A program made the position numbers and the translations under genes. The notes beneath the pieces are model-generated. The model had not been told where the DNA came from and did no database searches. It worked only from the letters and a program-made list of their open reading frames with translations. DNA of 64,000 nt from Euglena gracilis (taxonomy: Eukaryota > Euglenida > Euglenophyceae > Euglenales), in contig CP154955.1 in assembly GCA_039621445.1 (NCBI GenBank), positions 30,387,471-30,451,470 on the forward strand, given 5' to 3'. Below, piece by piece: positions 1-11,092 of this stretch (the stretch's first letter is position 1; each line of letters begins with the position of its first letter).

Positions 1-1729
1 CTGGATCCGGGCTTCCATCCATCAGGATCGCGTCATAATGTCCCCTGTTTTGGTGGAACACCACCCGCCTGAGGGGACCCGTGGAGCCATATTGCGTACA
101 CTCTTGCCAATGGTCACCATGGTCCAGAAACACCCGCAGTCTGAATTTCAAGACAGAAGGCAACAAAGCCAGCTCCGGTTCTTCAGCCCAATGGATATGG
201 CTGACCACTGAAGCCAGATATCCCTCCTTGTCCCAGCCCAGGGTTGTCAGGATCTGTCCCACAGACATTCCCAAACCAGGCATCTCCGTATCCCATTCCT
301 CCCTGACGTAAGCTGCCACTTTGCGGCGCAGTTCCAATGCCACAGTGCCCTCGTTAGACATGGCGGCGCAATGGAACAGACACGACCCATCCGGGGCTGC
401 TAACCACAGGGTTGCTTGGTTTTTCCTGACTACTTCCCCGTTGTGCCCACAGCAACGTTGGCATGCCGGGTGCTGATGGACTGGGACCTTGTGCTGGAAT
501 GGGCACCCAACGTCTTGGTACAAACAACCGCTTCCAAACCGGCAGAGTTTCTTTGCAAATGGTGCAGCTTTGCTGTGCTCCGTGCCCTCCTTCTGCACTT
601 GCAGCCTGACCACACGAGTCATTTTGCGGAACCACGAACGCAGCTCTCCCCGCCGAATTTCTTCCGCTTTCCACCAATCAGCAAGGAATTTGCCCCACAT
701 GCGGTCCAGTTCATGTCTGAAATAACCCCGACGGGTGGCTGCCAGGGCAATGCCCTGCACTGCGAATTTGAACATTTGCAACGTAGAGCACAGCCTTTGT
801 GCTCTGATGAACTGGCCGGTGAGGACCCCCAAGCGCTGGGAGTCTGTGACCATTGACCCTACCCCTGGGTACCTCCTGATTCGGATTGGGTACGTGCAAT
901 CTCTGAAATGCATCCCAGTGATAAACTTCGTTTCCCCCGTGCGTACCAGTGGGAGCCACTTGAGGACCATGCCGAGGTACACAAGTTCCCCATCATTGGT
1001 CTTTGTGTGTTTGTACAGCATGCCATACTGCTCTGCAGTCGGGATGCATCCGGAAAGCGAGAGAATATCATCAATGAAACGGTAATTATACTCCAGGTCC
1101 TCAGGTTTCTTTGTGGCAGCAAAATCTCTCTCGACAGGGTAGCAGCCCAGGTTGGCAATTTGGGGTGCACACGCCAACCCCATTCCAAACCCTTTCACCT
1201 GTTTCAGCAGCGTGCTTCCCCTCCTGATGTACCCATTGTCAATCACAAACTCCACCATCTCCAGCACCCCCTCCTTTGACCAGCTTCCAGAAGCATCCTG
1301 TGCTGCTTCCTCTGGTGTGAGGTGCACCCACCCGTCTTTCCTTGCCCGCAGCTGGTGCCTCTTTTCCAATTTCTTTTCCTCCCATTCCCAAGCCTCACAA
1401 ATCGCATCCCTGAGCCTGTCCTTCAACAGCTTCTGGTCGAATGAGGGGTACATTGTTACAAAATCCACTGTGGTTGCCGTTGCACCCCGTTTGGCCACAT
1501 CTGCGGCCTCAAAGCGCAATGGCTGTGCCACCTCCTCGACCGATTCGACAAACCAGCATGCCTTGGCGAACCCTTTCCTGCGGTTGTGGGCATCCTTGCT
1601 TCGGAGGGAATGCATCACTTGTGTGAGCACACCCACCAACTCCTTGCCGGCGCCTGCAATAGACCCCTCTGGCTTTACTTGCTCCTGTCCTTTTCCCTCC
1701 TCCTTGTCTTTTCTCACACCACTTGCAGT
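1..1729 (-). CDS. Retroelement ORF: reverse transcriptase, CCCH zinc finger and OTU-like protease (partial)
   Basis: The minus strand is open in one frame from about 1729 to the window edge (about 575 codons, no stop). RT motif A is VDFVTMYPSFD (about 1,455-1,488). Motif B is GFGMGLACAPQIANL (about 1,150-1,193). Motif C is RFIDDIL (about 1,064-1,084). A connection region with RIRRYPGVGS and a conserved RRGYF follows. Next come a Cys/His finger, C-x5-C-x6-C-x3-H (about 487-545), and a C-x2-C-C-x-H cluster. The 3' part has OTU-type catalytic motifs: APDGSCLFHCA (Cys, about 365-397) and GHYDAIL (His, about 22-42). The product would copy element RNA into DNA, and the OTU domain would act as a cysteine peptidase. 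OTU domains in retroelements are known from Dualen/RandI LINEs, but these RT motifs look more like the F/YIDD family of marine invertebrate and algal elements. The frame begins next to a C8G9 run, so the 5' end is probably truncated by the neighbouring repeat. Confidence 0.85.
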
Positions 1730-1737
1730 ACCCCCCC

Positions 1738-2060
1738 CGGGGGGGGGCTGGACTGCAGCTAGTCCAAATTTGGCTAGTGGGTTTTCTAGCAGACCCCCCC
1801 CCCCCCCGGGGGGGGTCTGCTAGCAGGGCTAGCTAGTGGAAAAATTTTTTTGGGACCCCCAAAAATGGCCAAAAATGCCCGTTTTTGGCCATTTTTGGGA
1901 ATTTTTGGAACAAAATCAGCCAAAAACCTGTTAAAAACCTCATTTTTCCTCCGGCGCTGTGCGCCGGAGGAAAATTTTTTTCCAGTCCGGGGGACCCCCG
2001 GACCCCCCCCCCGGGGGGAGGGGGGGGTCTAGCTAGTCCACTTTTTCCAGTGTCTAGCCG
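1738..2060 (+). repeat. Intron-type repeat family with CnGn palindromes, copy 1
   Basis: This copy has an arm CTAGCAGACC, then C15G8, then GGTCTGCTAG, a body rich in CCAAAAATGGCC / TTTTTGGCCATTTTTGG, and a perfect hairpin at 1948-1970 (CCTCCGGCGC, loop TGT, GCGCCGGAGG). A second C-run/G-run palindrome follows near 2,003-2,032. Related copies lie at 7,447-7,741, 18,150-18,430 and, more diverged, 57,175-57,560. Those copies sit between predicted exons. No coding sequence is seen. Confidence 0.7.
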
Positions 2061-2128
2061 ATTGGCTAGCCAGTACCCCCCCCCCCCCGGGGTCCTTAAG
2101 CAGAAGCCTGACTCAAAGAGCTGCCCAA

Positions 2129-2539
2129 CTACCTCCCCCCCCCCTTGTCTAAGCACCACCCTTGTCTAAGCACCCCCCCCCCCGGTTCTTACCCATCTTT
2201 TTAAAGGTCATCGTCACGGGGAGGTTTATTTTGTGTGCATTTTTAAAAGAAATTTCTCAAAAAATTCGAAATTTCTGCAACTTCTGAGACCTGATTTGGT
2301 GAGGTATTGTTGATTTCTGCATCCAAATGTGTGTAAGTTCAACAGTGGACCTCCAAAATAAGGGGAATTTTTCCTTTTCGGCACGAAGCGCCGGATTTTT
2401 TTTTGCAGTCAAATTTTTTCCCCTTGTCTAAGCACCACCCCCCTGGTTCTTACCCATATTTTGGCAAAATAAGCACCACCCCCCCCCCCCCGGTTCTTAC
2501 CCATCTTTTCCGGTGCTTAGACAAGGGGGGGGGAGGTAG
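2129..2539. mobile_element. MITE-like element with about 28-bp TIRs
   Basis: The left end reads CTACCTC, a C run, then CTTGTCTAAGCACC. The right end is its reverse complement, GGTGCTTAGACAAG, a G run, then GAGGTAG. Internal copies of GTCTAAGCACC and GGTTCTTACCCAT occur. There is no ORF of note. I cannot define a target duplication because the flanks are low complexity. Confidence 0.65.
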
Positions 2540-2639
2540 GCGCCGAGCGAGGGTCCCCCGAAGGCGCCGAGCGAAGGTCCCCCCATGTGTATTAACCCTA
2601 GTTGGCCGGCTCTTTGGGGTAGCTGGTACCCTGTAGTGG

Positions 2640-3150
2640 TCAGTTTATCACGTTTGCAAAGTAATTAATATTTTCAGCTTTTTAAAAAAATAACTCATGA
2701 CGTTATTTGAAGGAGTAGGGTTAGGGTAAGGATTCTGTTTTGAAAGTTTTCGAAAGCCAAATTTTTTCGAAAAAAGTTTTCGAAGGCCAAATATTTTAAG
2801 CTTTAAAATTCTTTTCATGACATTATTTGAAGGAATAGGGTTAGGGTAATGATTTCGTTTCGAAGGTTTAATTCAAGACGTTATTTGAAGGAGTAGGGTT
2901 AGGGTAAGGATTCTGTTTCTAAAGTTTTCAAACGCCGAATATTTTAAGCTTCAAAAAAATTTCATCACATTAGTTGAAGGAATAGGGTAAGGGTAAGGAT
3001 TCCGTTTCGAAGGTTTAAATCATGACACGGCGAACCCAAAGAACTGCCCAGTTAGGGTTAAAAATATGGGGGACCCGAGCGAGGCGCTGAAGGTAACTGT
3101 AGGGGTCAGTAGGGTTGGTACCCTGAAGGGGTCAGTTGATCACGTTGTTA
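2640..3150 (+). repeat. Degenerate tandem repeat containing TTAGGG-like steps
   Basis: Four diverged units of about 60-125 bp carry the core GGAGTAGGGTTAGGGTAAGG (2,711, 2,832, 2,890 and 2,976), each followed by a GATTYYGTTTC-like stretch and AAAGTTTTCGAA. The core resembles interstitial telomere repeat, but each unit has only one or two TTAGGG steps. No gene is seen. Confidence 0.6.
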
Positions 3151-3473
3151 TAATATTTTAAGCATTATATGATACGGACCTATACTGGTAGTCCCTGGAG
3201 TGGAAAGTGTTTTTGTCTGCACGTGCTGCTGGTTTCCATCAGCAATTGCAGTGTTTTTAATTGAGAGTGGCAGAGCGCCTTTGCAACCCTGTCTCCGGCT
3301 GAGTTGTTTTGTTTGCCACCAATACCCAAAACCCCCAATCGTCACTTGAACCTGCTTCGCGGAACCTGCATTGAAATATTTCGTTTTGTTGTTTCTTGTG
3401 TTGCACCACTTGTTGCGGAGAATGTCGTTTGTTTGGTTTTCATTTCTCCTGATTGATGGATGCATTTACGTAG

Positions 3474-3790
3474 GAGGAGGGTCTCGAACCTCCTCGAACG
3501 ACGCTCGAGGAGGTCTCGAGACCCTCCTCGAACGACCTCGAACGACATTCGAGGAGGGTATCGAACCTCCTCGAACGACCTCGAACGACATTCGAGGAGG
3601 GTATCGAACCTCCTCGAATGTCCTCGAACGACATTCGAGGAGGGTATCGAACCTCCTCGAATGTCCTCGAACGACATTCGAGGAGGGTATTGAACCTCCT
3701 CGAACGTCCTCGAACGACATTCGAGGAGGGTATCGAACCTCCTCGAATGTCGTTCGAGGAGGTTCGAGGAGGTTCGAGACCCTCCTCCTA
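3474..3790. repeat. 43-bp minisatellite with internal hairpin
   Basis: Units of 43-44 bp start near 3,547, 3,590, 3,633, 3,676 and 3,719, with partial units on both sides. Each holds TCGAGGAGG...CCTCCTCGA, an inverted pair able to fold with an 8-nt loop. Because 43 is not a multiple of three, the long ORFs crossing it on both strands are repeat artefacts. Confidence 0.85.
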
Positions 3791-4184
3791 CGGACCCTCC
3801 CACTACCGTAACCCTCCCGGGGACCCCCACCGGCGCCGGGGGGCCAATGGCCGAGGTTGGGGTCTGCTCCCCCTCCCCGGAGACTACTCCTGCACTGACG
3901 GGTGGAGGGTCCGGCTGGCCATTGTTGGCTTCTCTCCTGTTGTCTTGCTGCTGGCGCTCAGGGGGGGGGGGGGCAAGCGGGCCACCCAACCAACCAGACT
4001 CCAACACCACGTCTCACGGTGGCCCGCTCTGGATTTGCTGGCCCTCAAAGCAAAGTGCCAGCCACGAGCCCACGAGAAGCGCTAAAACGACGGAAAGGCA
4101 AGCAGCCAAGGCGGCTGCTGCACTCGGGCAGCCTGCCAGGGTGGGGAGCGCCTTCAATGTACATTATGGTACCCCGGGGGTGTC

Positions 4185-4216
4185 ATGGCGGCTGCCCTCC
4201 CGAGGGCAGCCGCCAT
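4185..4216. other. Perfect 15-bp hairpin
   Basis: ATGGCGGCTGCCCTC, loop CC, then GAGGGCAGCCGCCAT form a perfect stem. It could be a structured RNA element, a small foldback or a cruciform. No gene model connects to it. Confidence 0.6.
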
Positions 4217-4219
4217 TCA

Positions 4220-5220
4220 AGCAGCGCCTGCTCCCTGCGTGCCGTGGCCCCGTGCCTCAGACACCGCTCTCGACCTGCCTTTCCTTTCGCGCACTTGCCT
4301 GTTTTGTTTTTTTTATATATAAATTGCCGAATCGTCAACGCTAGCGTTGCTTTGAATGACGGTTGTGCAGAAACTGATTTTTGTGTATGCGTCTGAATGC
4401 AGCCAGCGAGGAACAAAAACGACTCCCGCAGTATTGGGTGCCTGCTGTTGGAAGGACCCCCATAACACAATTTTTTAAAAAATACAAAGCCTGGACCAAA
4501 TCTGAGGCTGAATTATTTTTCTGAATCATGTTCAGATGACGATTTCACTGCTTCAAAATATTCAGCAAATACAGCTGTTTTAGCTGGAGAGCTTTATTGT
4601 TCATTGTAAAATGTAAAACATTTCAAGTTCAAAAATTCTTGCATTTGTCCCATTTTGAGACTCCAGGTGTGTTTTGGTAGCACAGTTCAAATAAGAGGGA
4701 GAAAAATCAAATATCCTTCTGTCCTCGTTACCCATACCTATTTTGGATAAATGTTTTCTTTTTCCCCAGCCTATCTGGAGGAAAAAAGAACAACCACATT
4801 CTGAAAATAAATACTGTGATAAAAAATTTGTTGCTTTCATCGTTGTTGGTTGCACTGATTCCTCAAATTTTCAAAGATGGTTTCTCCAAACTGAATTTTG
4901 CATGTATCCCTGTTTCTTTTGTCTGTTGTCAACCTCATGCCTTCACCTCAAACCCCCCCCCCCCGAACATGCCCAGGAAGTTGCCCAGAGATGCCCAGAA
5001 AATTCCATGAAACTCTGCAGATTTACCCAACATCACTTGTTTTAATCTACAAAAAGTTTTTTGTTCCAAAATTGTGTACTTATTACTTTTGTTCATTGTG
5101 AAATGTGCTGACGTATGGCCGTACATACATACAAAGCATTTCTGTCATCACCAACGATGGTGTGTATTACATGTGCATCACCAAAAAAATATGTGTCACA
5201 CAGGGATTTGTTGGTTGCAC
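4220..5220. other. AT-rich stretch without recognisable genes
   Basis: Only short unrelated ORFs occur and no splice-consistent exon was found. A C12 run lies near 4,954. Confidence 0.5.
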
Positions 5221-5229
5221 CGCGTCCCA

Positions 5230-5650
5230 GACAAGCCGCAACACAGCAGCACATTGAGTTGGGAGGCTCGGTGGGGCCCAACCACAGCGGGTCCGCCCCC
5301 CTGAGGTTCCTTTTGAAAAGGCACGGTATGGCCCGCGGAACAGCGGCCCCCATGCCACACTCCGCTGTCAACCCCTCCCACACAGCCCGCACGGCGCACA
5401 GCCCATGGCCCAGCTCCCGGCCGCTCCGCTGAGCCGCCGCCTGCTGACCAGGCAGCCGCGGCCGGGGTCCGCACCTGTCCCGGGGGAGGCCGGCAGTCCC
5501 TACAGCGGCCACCTCGCCGCCTCCGCCCCATCCCCGTGTGCCAGTGGCCTGGGTGGCTCCCGCCCCTGGAGCAGGTCCGAGGGCCCTCCTCTCCACCAGT
5601 TTTGGGGTGGGCCCCCAAGAGGGACCACAATCCCACCCTCCAAGCATTCA
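5230..5650. other. GC-rich island, several overlapping open frames, unresolved
   Basis: Base composition rises sharply and both strands are open (minus ORFs of 151-184 codons, plus ORFs of about 100). No frame shows a recognisable domain. It could be an upstream exon or promoter region of the gene starting at 5,874, or a remnant of something else. Confidence 0.3.
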
Positions 5651-5873
5651 AATAGGTGGTGGCCGATGCCCGAGTTGATTTTGTGCGGGCGTTTTAACTT
5701 TTGAGCTGTGGTGCAAGAAATTCTGGAGTCCTCTGCGGCACTTGTGAGTATTCTGGAGGTCGAAGTATGTCCGACCAGCCAGCCTGGATGTTCTGTTGTG
5801 CCAGCTTGGCGCCGACCCCCCCCCCCCCCCCGGTCGAGTTTTAAAAAGAGTTGTCGCCCCTTTCTGCCTTCAG

Positions 5874-6022
5874 CGACCACCTCAAGACGTACAAGGAAAG
5901 ACCAACCAACCCGCAGTCAGACAAACTGGATTACGATGCTTGGTCGTTGGGCTGGGGCGGAGCATTCACACCGAACTTCAAAGTTTCAATGTCGTGTTGC
6001 ACCAGAATGCTGTGGAGCGAAT
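5874..6022 (+). CDS. Exon upstream of duplicated block A (protein of unknown function)
   Basis: A pyrimidine tract with CTTCAG before 5,874 and GTGAGC after 6,022 bound a 149-nt exon. It is open in one frame, with peptide pieces LKTYKERPTNPQSDK, DYDAWSLGWGG and FKVSMSCCTRMLW. It ends with one spare nucleotide. The exon at 6,763 needs exactly one, giving a TGC codon across the junction. This exon lies outside the duplication, so A2 lacks a second copy. No known domain is recognised. Confidence 0.6.
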
Positions 6023-6439
6023 GTGAGCGTGTGGCATACGTTCATGCCGCGGCTGTTGGATCCCATGCGCGTTGTTTGCCCCCAGGGCCTCGTCCCCTGG
6101 CGCGCTTTATCGGGGGTCTCGCGGCGTGACCACAGATTCATTTATCACTTGTGGTACCCTCCTCCCTTTAGGCCCAAAATTCTTATCCTGACCCCACTCC
6201 TTCAATGACCCATTTTTTTCGATTTCGAAACAAAATTGGTGGTGGTTCAGTGTGATTAGTCCCCGGTACCAGGCCATGGGGGGGGGGAAGTGAGGTTGGG
6301 TTGGTGGGTGGATGGGTTTGGGCTTGGAAAGATGTGCCACCCTGGTTACCAAGTGAATCCATGGGCCCACCCTTGCTCTGCAGACTGTTGCGCCGCCGGA
6401 CCACCAGCAAGTGTGCTGCTAGGGCTCTTTTGATAATGA

Positions 6440-6720
6440 TGGTTCGTCTCATACCCGGCCCCCCCCCCCCTTGTCGTACGACCACCCCTCATTTACGACC
6501 ACCCCCCGGTCGCAGGTTGCAGGTCATGGGGGTGTTATGACCCCCCCCCCCCCGGTCGCAGGTTGCAGGTTGCGAAAAACTTAACACCACCTTACCTACA
6601 ACCGCCCCCTCATTTACGACCACCCCCCAGTCGCAGGTTGCCGGTTATGGAGGTGTTACGACTTATGACCCCCCAGTCGCAGGTTGCAGGAACCCGGTCG
6701 TTTCAAAGTATGTTGGCCTA
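6440..6720 (+). repeat. Short direct repeats GGTCGCAGGTTGCAGG with poly-C
   Basis: Four or more units combine TTACGACCACCCCC, GGTCGCAGGTTGCAGG and GTGTTATGAC. A similar sequence marks the B1/A2 duplication junction near 17,322-17,370, so this repeat may have mediated the tandem duplication. Confidence 0.55.
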
Positions 6721-6762
6721 AAATAGTATGGCACATTTCAAGGAATTTTTCTGTTTCTTCAG

Positions 6763-6893
6763 GCACCTTAAAAATGACGATCCTGTATAATGATACCTGG
6801 CCCGCATCTGTTTGCAGTGGCCAAACAAACAGCTCGGCGTTCATTGACCTGGCATATGACGACGCTTTTCAGCAGCTGAGGCAGACACTGCAG
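6763..6893 (+). CDS. A1 exon 1 (unknown protein)
   Basis: It is bounded by TTCTTCAG and GTGTCA, 131 nt, entering with two nucleotides of a split codon and ending in phase 0. Peptide pieces are TILYNDTWPASVC and DDAFQQLRQTLQ. The A2 copy (17,442-17,569) is three nucleotides shorter but still in frame. It would splice in phase to 7,743. Confidence 0.6.
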
Positions 6894-7446
6894 GTGTCAC
6901 CAGCGGAGCTTTCCTTCCTTGGATGTGGGCGAGCTGACCATTTGCCCCGACTGAAGAAAACTTGAATCTTGTTGGATCACCATCAGGACGATGGTGGGGG
7001 GGGGTCGATCCCCCACTCACCACCTTGGGATTTCGGGGATTCCTGTACAGCCCATCCCCAATCACCAAACTTAAATTTTTTTTTCTGTTGCAAGGGCAAT
7101 TATTTATCACAGAGGGTTTTCAGACCCTCCACCGTGCATCTCTTTGGGGACCCGGGGAGGGTTGCTGGGCTTGTTCTAGAAATTTGGGCCATTGTCCCAA
7201 TACCACCCCCATCGCAACCCCCCGTCCCAATGACTCTACAGCTGCATTTTGCACTGCCGCCCACAGTAATGGGCCCTATTAGTTGGACTCTGACCGTGAG
7301 GCAGTTTCTATCCCCTCAGCAAATACCCCCGGCTCCTCAGATTAGGAAAAACTCATTTTTTTTCTGACCCAGGAAGCCTGCACCAACAGCACAATATCGA
7401 TAAGAAAAACGTAGTAGGAGTACCCCTCATTGAAATCCCAGGAAAT

Positions 7447-7741
7447 CCTAGGGGGGTCCACTACCAGGGCTAATCAGTGGGAAAAAATCTCATTTTAACA
7501 AGTGAGCGATGCAAAGCACCGGAATATTTTGGACCTCAAAAACTGCCAAAAATGTCATTTTTGTCCATTTTTGGGGTTTTTTGGGGGGAACAAAATAATC
7601 CAAAAAAAACACAGAGAAACCTCATTTCCACCTCGGCACACAGTGCAGGAGGAATTTTTTTTCTGTCGGGGTGACCCCACAGACCCCGCCAACTTTTGTT
7701 TTTTGTAGTGAAATGCCAGCTAGTGGACCCCCCCCCCCCCA
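7447..7741 (+). repeat. Intron-type CnGn repeat family, copy 2
   Basis: It begins GGGGGTCCACTACCAGGGCT. The body has AACTGCCAAAAATG and TTTTTGGGG, a degenerate form of the hairpin seen at 1,948, and it ends in CTAGTGGACCC plus a C run. Its last bases coincide with the predicted splice acceptor of the exon at 7,743, so the repeat may supply that splice site. Confidence 0.6.
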
Positions 7742-7742
7742 G

Positions 7743-7976
7743 GGTCATTATGCAAGAGCCCAGTGGCAGACATATGTGGAGGCTCGCTCCATCGGCTGGG
7801 AAGAGGGGCTTGAAGGAATGGCAGTCTCCGCCATTGCCGAAGGCCCCTGCGGTTCTTTCCTCCCGGATGGAACCCCTCCCATTCGCCAGGGCATCGACGA
7901 CGGCAGCGGGCGACTGCAGGCAGCGCAGCTGGCTGAGCTCGAGGGACGTCTGGGCCCTTTCCACCTGTCGCAAGAG
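7743..7976 (+). CDS. A1 exon 2 (unknown protein)
   Basis: The 234-nt exon (78 codons, phase 0 to 0) follows a C-run ending in AG and is followed by GTGTGT. Peptide pieces are WQTYVEARSIGWEEGLEGM, DGTPPIRQGIDDGSG and LEGRLGPFHLSQE. Phase agrees with the exons at 6,763 and 11,606. In A2 the acceptor CAG has become CGG (18,429-18,433 region), while the coding part is nearly unchanged. Internal acceptors (GCAAG, CCCAG) could be used instead. Confidence 0.55.
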
Positions 7977-8424
7977 GTGTGTGTCCCTGGCACACCATTA
8001 CTTTGGTGCACACCTCCCCCCCCCCCTCTGGATGATTGCCCTGGTCCCTTTTTGCTGAAAATGTGCACAAAAATGTTTTATCTTTGAGTTGCTCTACCTG
8101 AGACGTTGGAAGGACTGATCATAGCACAGTTCTTCAAAAGTGGCAATTCCTCCATGTCAGCAAGCAACATGGCCACCCCCAAAATAGAAGACCCCCAAAA
8201 TAAACAAAACAAAAAACCCCCTGCCAGTTTTCAGCAAAAATTGAAAGAGAAGACCCCCAATAATTATGTTTCCAAAATAACATTTCCCTTGTATTTTTGG
8301 AAAGTTCCAAAAGCCAGACCCTGAAAACTGTGCAAATGCTCCAAAAATGCATAAATTTTTCGAATTATTAATTTTGCATCCTTCATCTTCATTGGAAGCA
8401 CAGGAAGTTGTCAGGGTCCCCGGT

Positions 8425-11092
8425 CTTAGGCGGCCTAAATCGCACTTCAGGTTTTGATTTTTAGCTTGCACTTTGGCGCAAATTTTCGATCTTTTTTGAA
8501 ACCCGGCGGTAGAACCCACCCTTTTGACCCTCTGGTTCCGCGGAGACCCTCGACAGTGGCGTGCGCGTCATTTTCCGATGTTGGGACCTGGGGAACAGGC
8601 CCAATTTTGGTGTTTTTCAGTCAGTTCACCATTTTGAAAAAGGCTCAAAACCCCTGGTTTGACCGCCGAGACACTTGATTTTTCCCCAAAAAGTGCCAAA
8701 ACCCCCGTTGTGAGTCCCTCATTTTTGAAGCCTTGACTGTGTTCCCCAGATGGTGCCACACAGTCCAGGTGACAATTGGCCCTTTTTGTTGCTTTTTTTT
8801 TTGGGCTCTGCGATGCGTCCGTGAAGGGTTGCCTGCTGAGGCGTCCAGAGGGTGGTCTCTGCATACACGTTGTGAAAAGTTGGAAAAAATGGCATGTCAC
8901 AAAGTTGTGATCCCTGGGTACTTGAAATGCGAGGAGTGGTACAGCGGGAACCACCCAGGTGGAGGGTTTGGGGCGGATTGAGGGCAAGCCCAGGGACCTG
9001 TCCCAACGTCTGGTGAGCAACGCCAGGCCCCACACTGCCGGGCACAGAAGGCAATGTTTATGGACATTGCGCTTAAGCGCAAGTTAAAACAGAAGCCCCA
9101 GAGCTTATGGGAGTCCCTCTGATGTGATACGGTGTGTTGGGGGCCCCTCTCTGAACGACCAGTGTGCGGACTTGGTGAGGAAATACATTGCGCCGAAGCG
9201 CAAACCATCATACAAAAAAAGATGAGAAGTGCAAACAGGCGGCTGACGTGTAATCTGAATGAACAAGCAGTGCATTATGTAGGCATGTCCCTTGCGCTTC
9301 GGCACAATATATTTCCTCACCAAGCCCGCACACTCCCCTGAGCTTATGGGAATCCCTCTGATGTGATACGGTGTGTTGGGGGCCCCTCTCTGAACGGCCA
9401 GTCTTCTGTTTTAACTTGCGCTTAAGCGCAAATTCTTTACCTTACGCTTAAGCGCAAGTTAAAAAAAATTGCGTTTAAGCGCAATGTCCTTTCAAATGGC
9501 AGATTGATTTGAATGTGTTCGTGCTGTGTGAGAAGGTGGGCGATAGAGGAGAATGATGAGGGGTGTTTGAGCGCAGCTGTGCCAGAAGCTTGTTTGGTGC
9601 TTTTGAACTATCCAGGCACTGGGGAGGGAGTGGCTGTTACAATAAGACGAATCGTGGGCGGTAGGTTGTGGAGCCTCACTGACCTTGCACTCGGTGCACA
9701 AAGTTTTTTTTTTGGGATGTTGACAGAAAGACCTTTTTCGGCTGAACAATGCCCTTCATCTGCCCGGTGTGATGTGGCTGTCTGGTGGGTTGCAAATTAC
9801 CGAAAAAGGTGTGTCAGCATGTCTTCCCTTCTCCGCCATTGTTGATGGACCCTTTCGATTTCTCAATTCCATTCGCTCATCCCAAAAGTTGTGTGTTTCA
9901 AATCCTGGGCGAGGAAAGGGGGGTGACGAGCTTCTTTAAAACACTTTTTCGGCGTCCAAAACTGTTTCCTGGGCTGTGATTCCCAGGGTTCATCTGGTAC
10001 CGGTTCTTTTCCAAACAGAAATTTTCCGACTTTCAAAAGTCGGCCAAAAAGAAGGGCCCCTCAGGCATGCTTAACTGCGAGGCAAGTGGGAGGAACCTCC
10101 GGCACTGGAAGTTGGGTTTACAACGCATAGGACAAGACACGTCTGGATATCAAGAAGTTGGTGGTTGTTTTCACAGACCAGGGGGTTGGCTTCCTGTCCC
10201 AGTTAATGCTGCCCTGTTCGCTCTGGTAATGAGATGCTTCCAGGACTACTCTCTCCACCCGCAGTGATAAAAATGAGATATTAAATATTGATAACTGTTG
10301 CGCCACAGCGCAATGGGCAGGCTCAGGTATAAAATTTAAGAGTTACATTGCGCCAAAGCGCAATAGAAATGCACTGTTTAAAATTGCAAAGCAGCGTGGC
10401 TCTTGCGCCAACACGCAATGTTGACCAATTTTAAGGCAACGTGACTGAGAGTAGGCTTCCATCCCCCTGTCCTGCATTTTTGTGCTCTATCCCCTCTGGT
10501 GTTCATCTCTCAGGGCCGTTCTCCCCCACCGTTGTGAGATAAGTTTTAAACAGTTATATTTGCGCTTTGGCGCAAGCCATGTTGCTTTTGCATTTTTAAA
10601 AATTGTATTTCTATTTGCGCTTTGGCGCAAGGTAACTCTTAAATTTCCATTCTTCATGAGCCTACCGATTGCACTTTGGCGCAAGGGAAGCACATGCTGA
10701 CATAAAAGTTGTTATCATTGTGCAAGTGCGGCAATGGTCACCCACGTGTTGAACTACAAAAAAGTCAAAAATTTGCGCCAAAGCGCAAATGCTTTTTTTG
10801 TTATGAAAAAAATATTTACTCCAAAGCGCAAATGCACAACGGAGTCCCCTCGTTTCATCACCCGCCGCTTTGGGTCCAGGCACACTGGGCCCCGGGAGCG
10901 CTTTGCCCGTAGACCGTGAAGTTCCAGGTCGTTGCTTTCGTCCCCAGGCCCTGGGGTAGAGGGAGACACTATTTTCAGACTGTCCTGAATCTCAGGCCAC
11001 GGTGTTCGAAAACAAAATTTTTTTTTTGGATTTGCGCGTCGGCGCAAATTTTCAGTCACTTTCAAAGGTAAGTGCGAGTTAGGGCGCCTAAG
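8425..11092. mobile_element. 2.67-kb non-autonomous TIR transposon with 5-bp target duplication
   Basis: The left end is CTTAGGCGGCCTAAATCGCA then CTT. The right end in reverse complement is CTTAGGCGCCCTAACTCGCA then CTT (21 of 23 identical). CCGGT flanks both sides (8,420-8,424 and 11,093-11,097). The first 11 bp match the 10-kb transposon at 30,255 except for one base, and GCACTT recurs at the same distance. No long ORF or recognisable transposase is present, and it sits inside an intron of gene A1. At least 14 internal palindromes of the TTGCGCYWWRGCGCAA type are dispersed through it. Confidence 0.85.
8470..11055. repeat. Dispersed palindromes TTGCGCYWWRGCGCAA
   Basis: Copies include TTGCGCTTAAGCGCAA (about 9,421 and 9,453), TTGCGCCACAGCGCAA (about 10,298), TTGCGCCAAAGCGCAA (about 10,347), TTGCGCTTTGGCGCAA (about 10,560 and 10,615), TTGCGCCAAAGCGCAA (about 10,774) and TTGCGCGTCGGCGCAA (about 11,033). 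All are inside the 8,425-11,092 element or its copy at 19,112-21,147. The half-site resembles TGCGCA of the other palindrome family. Confidence 0.8.

Noticed and set aside
2711-2740. Chromosome end
   Set aside because: Only one or two TTAGGG steps per unit and genes on both sides, so not a telomere.
3342-4010. 222-codon minus ORF and overlapping plus ORFs
   Set aside because: They cross the 43-bp minisatellite, whose period is not a multiple of three. The repeated RTSSN/RGGSR peptides are artefacts.
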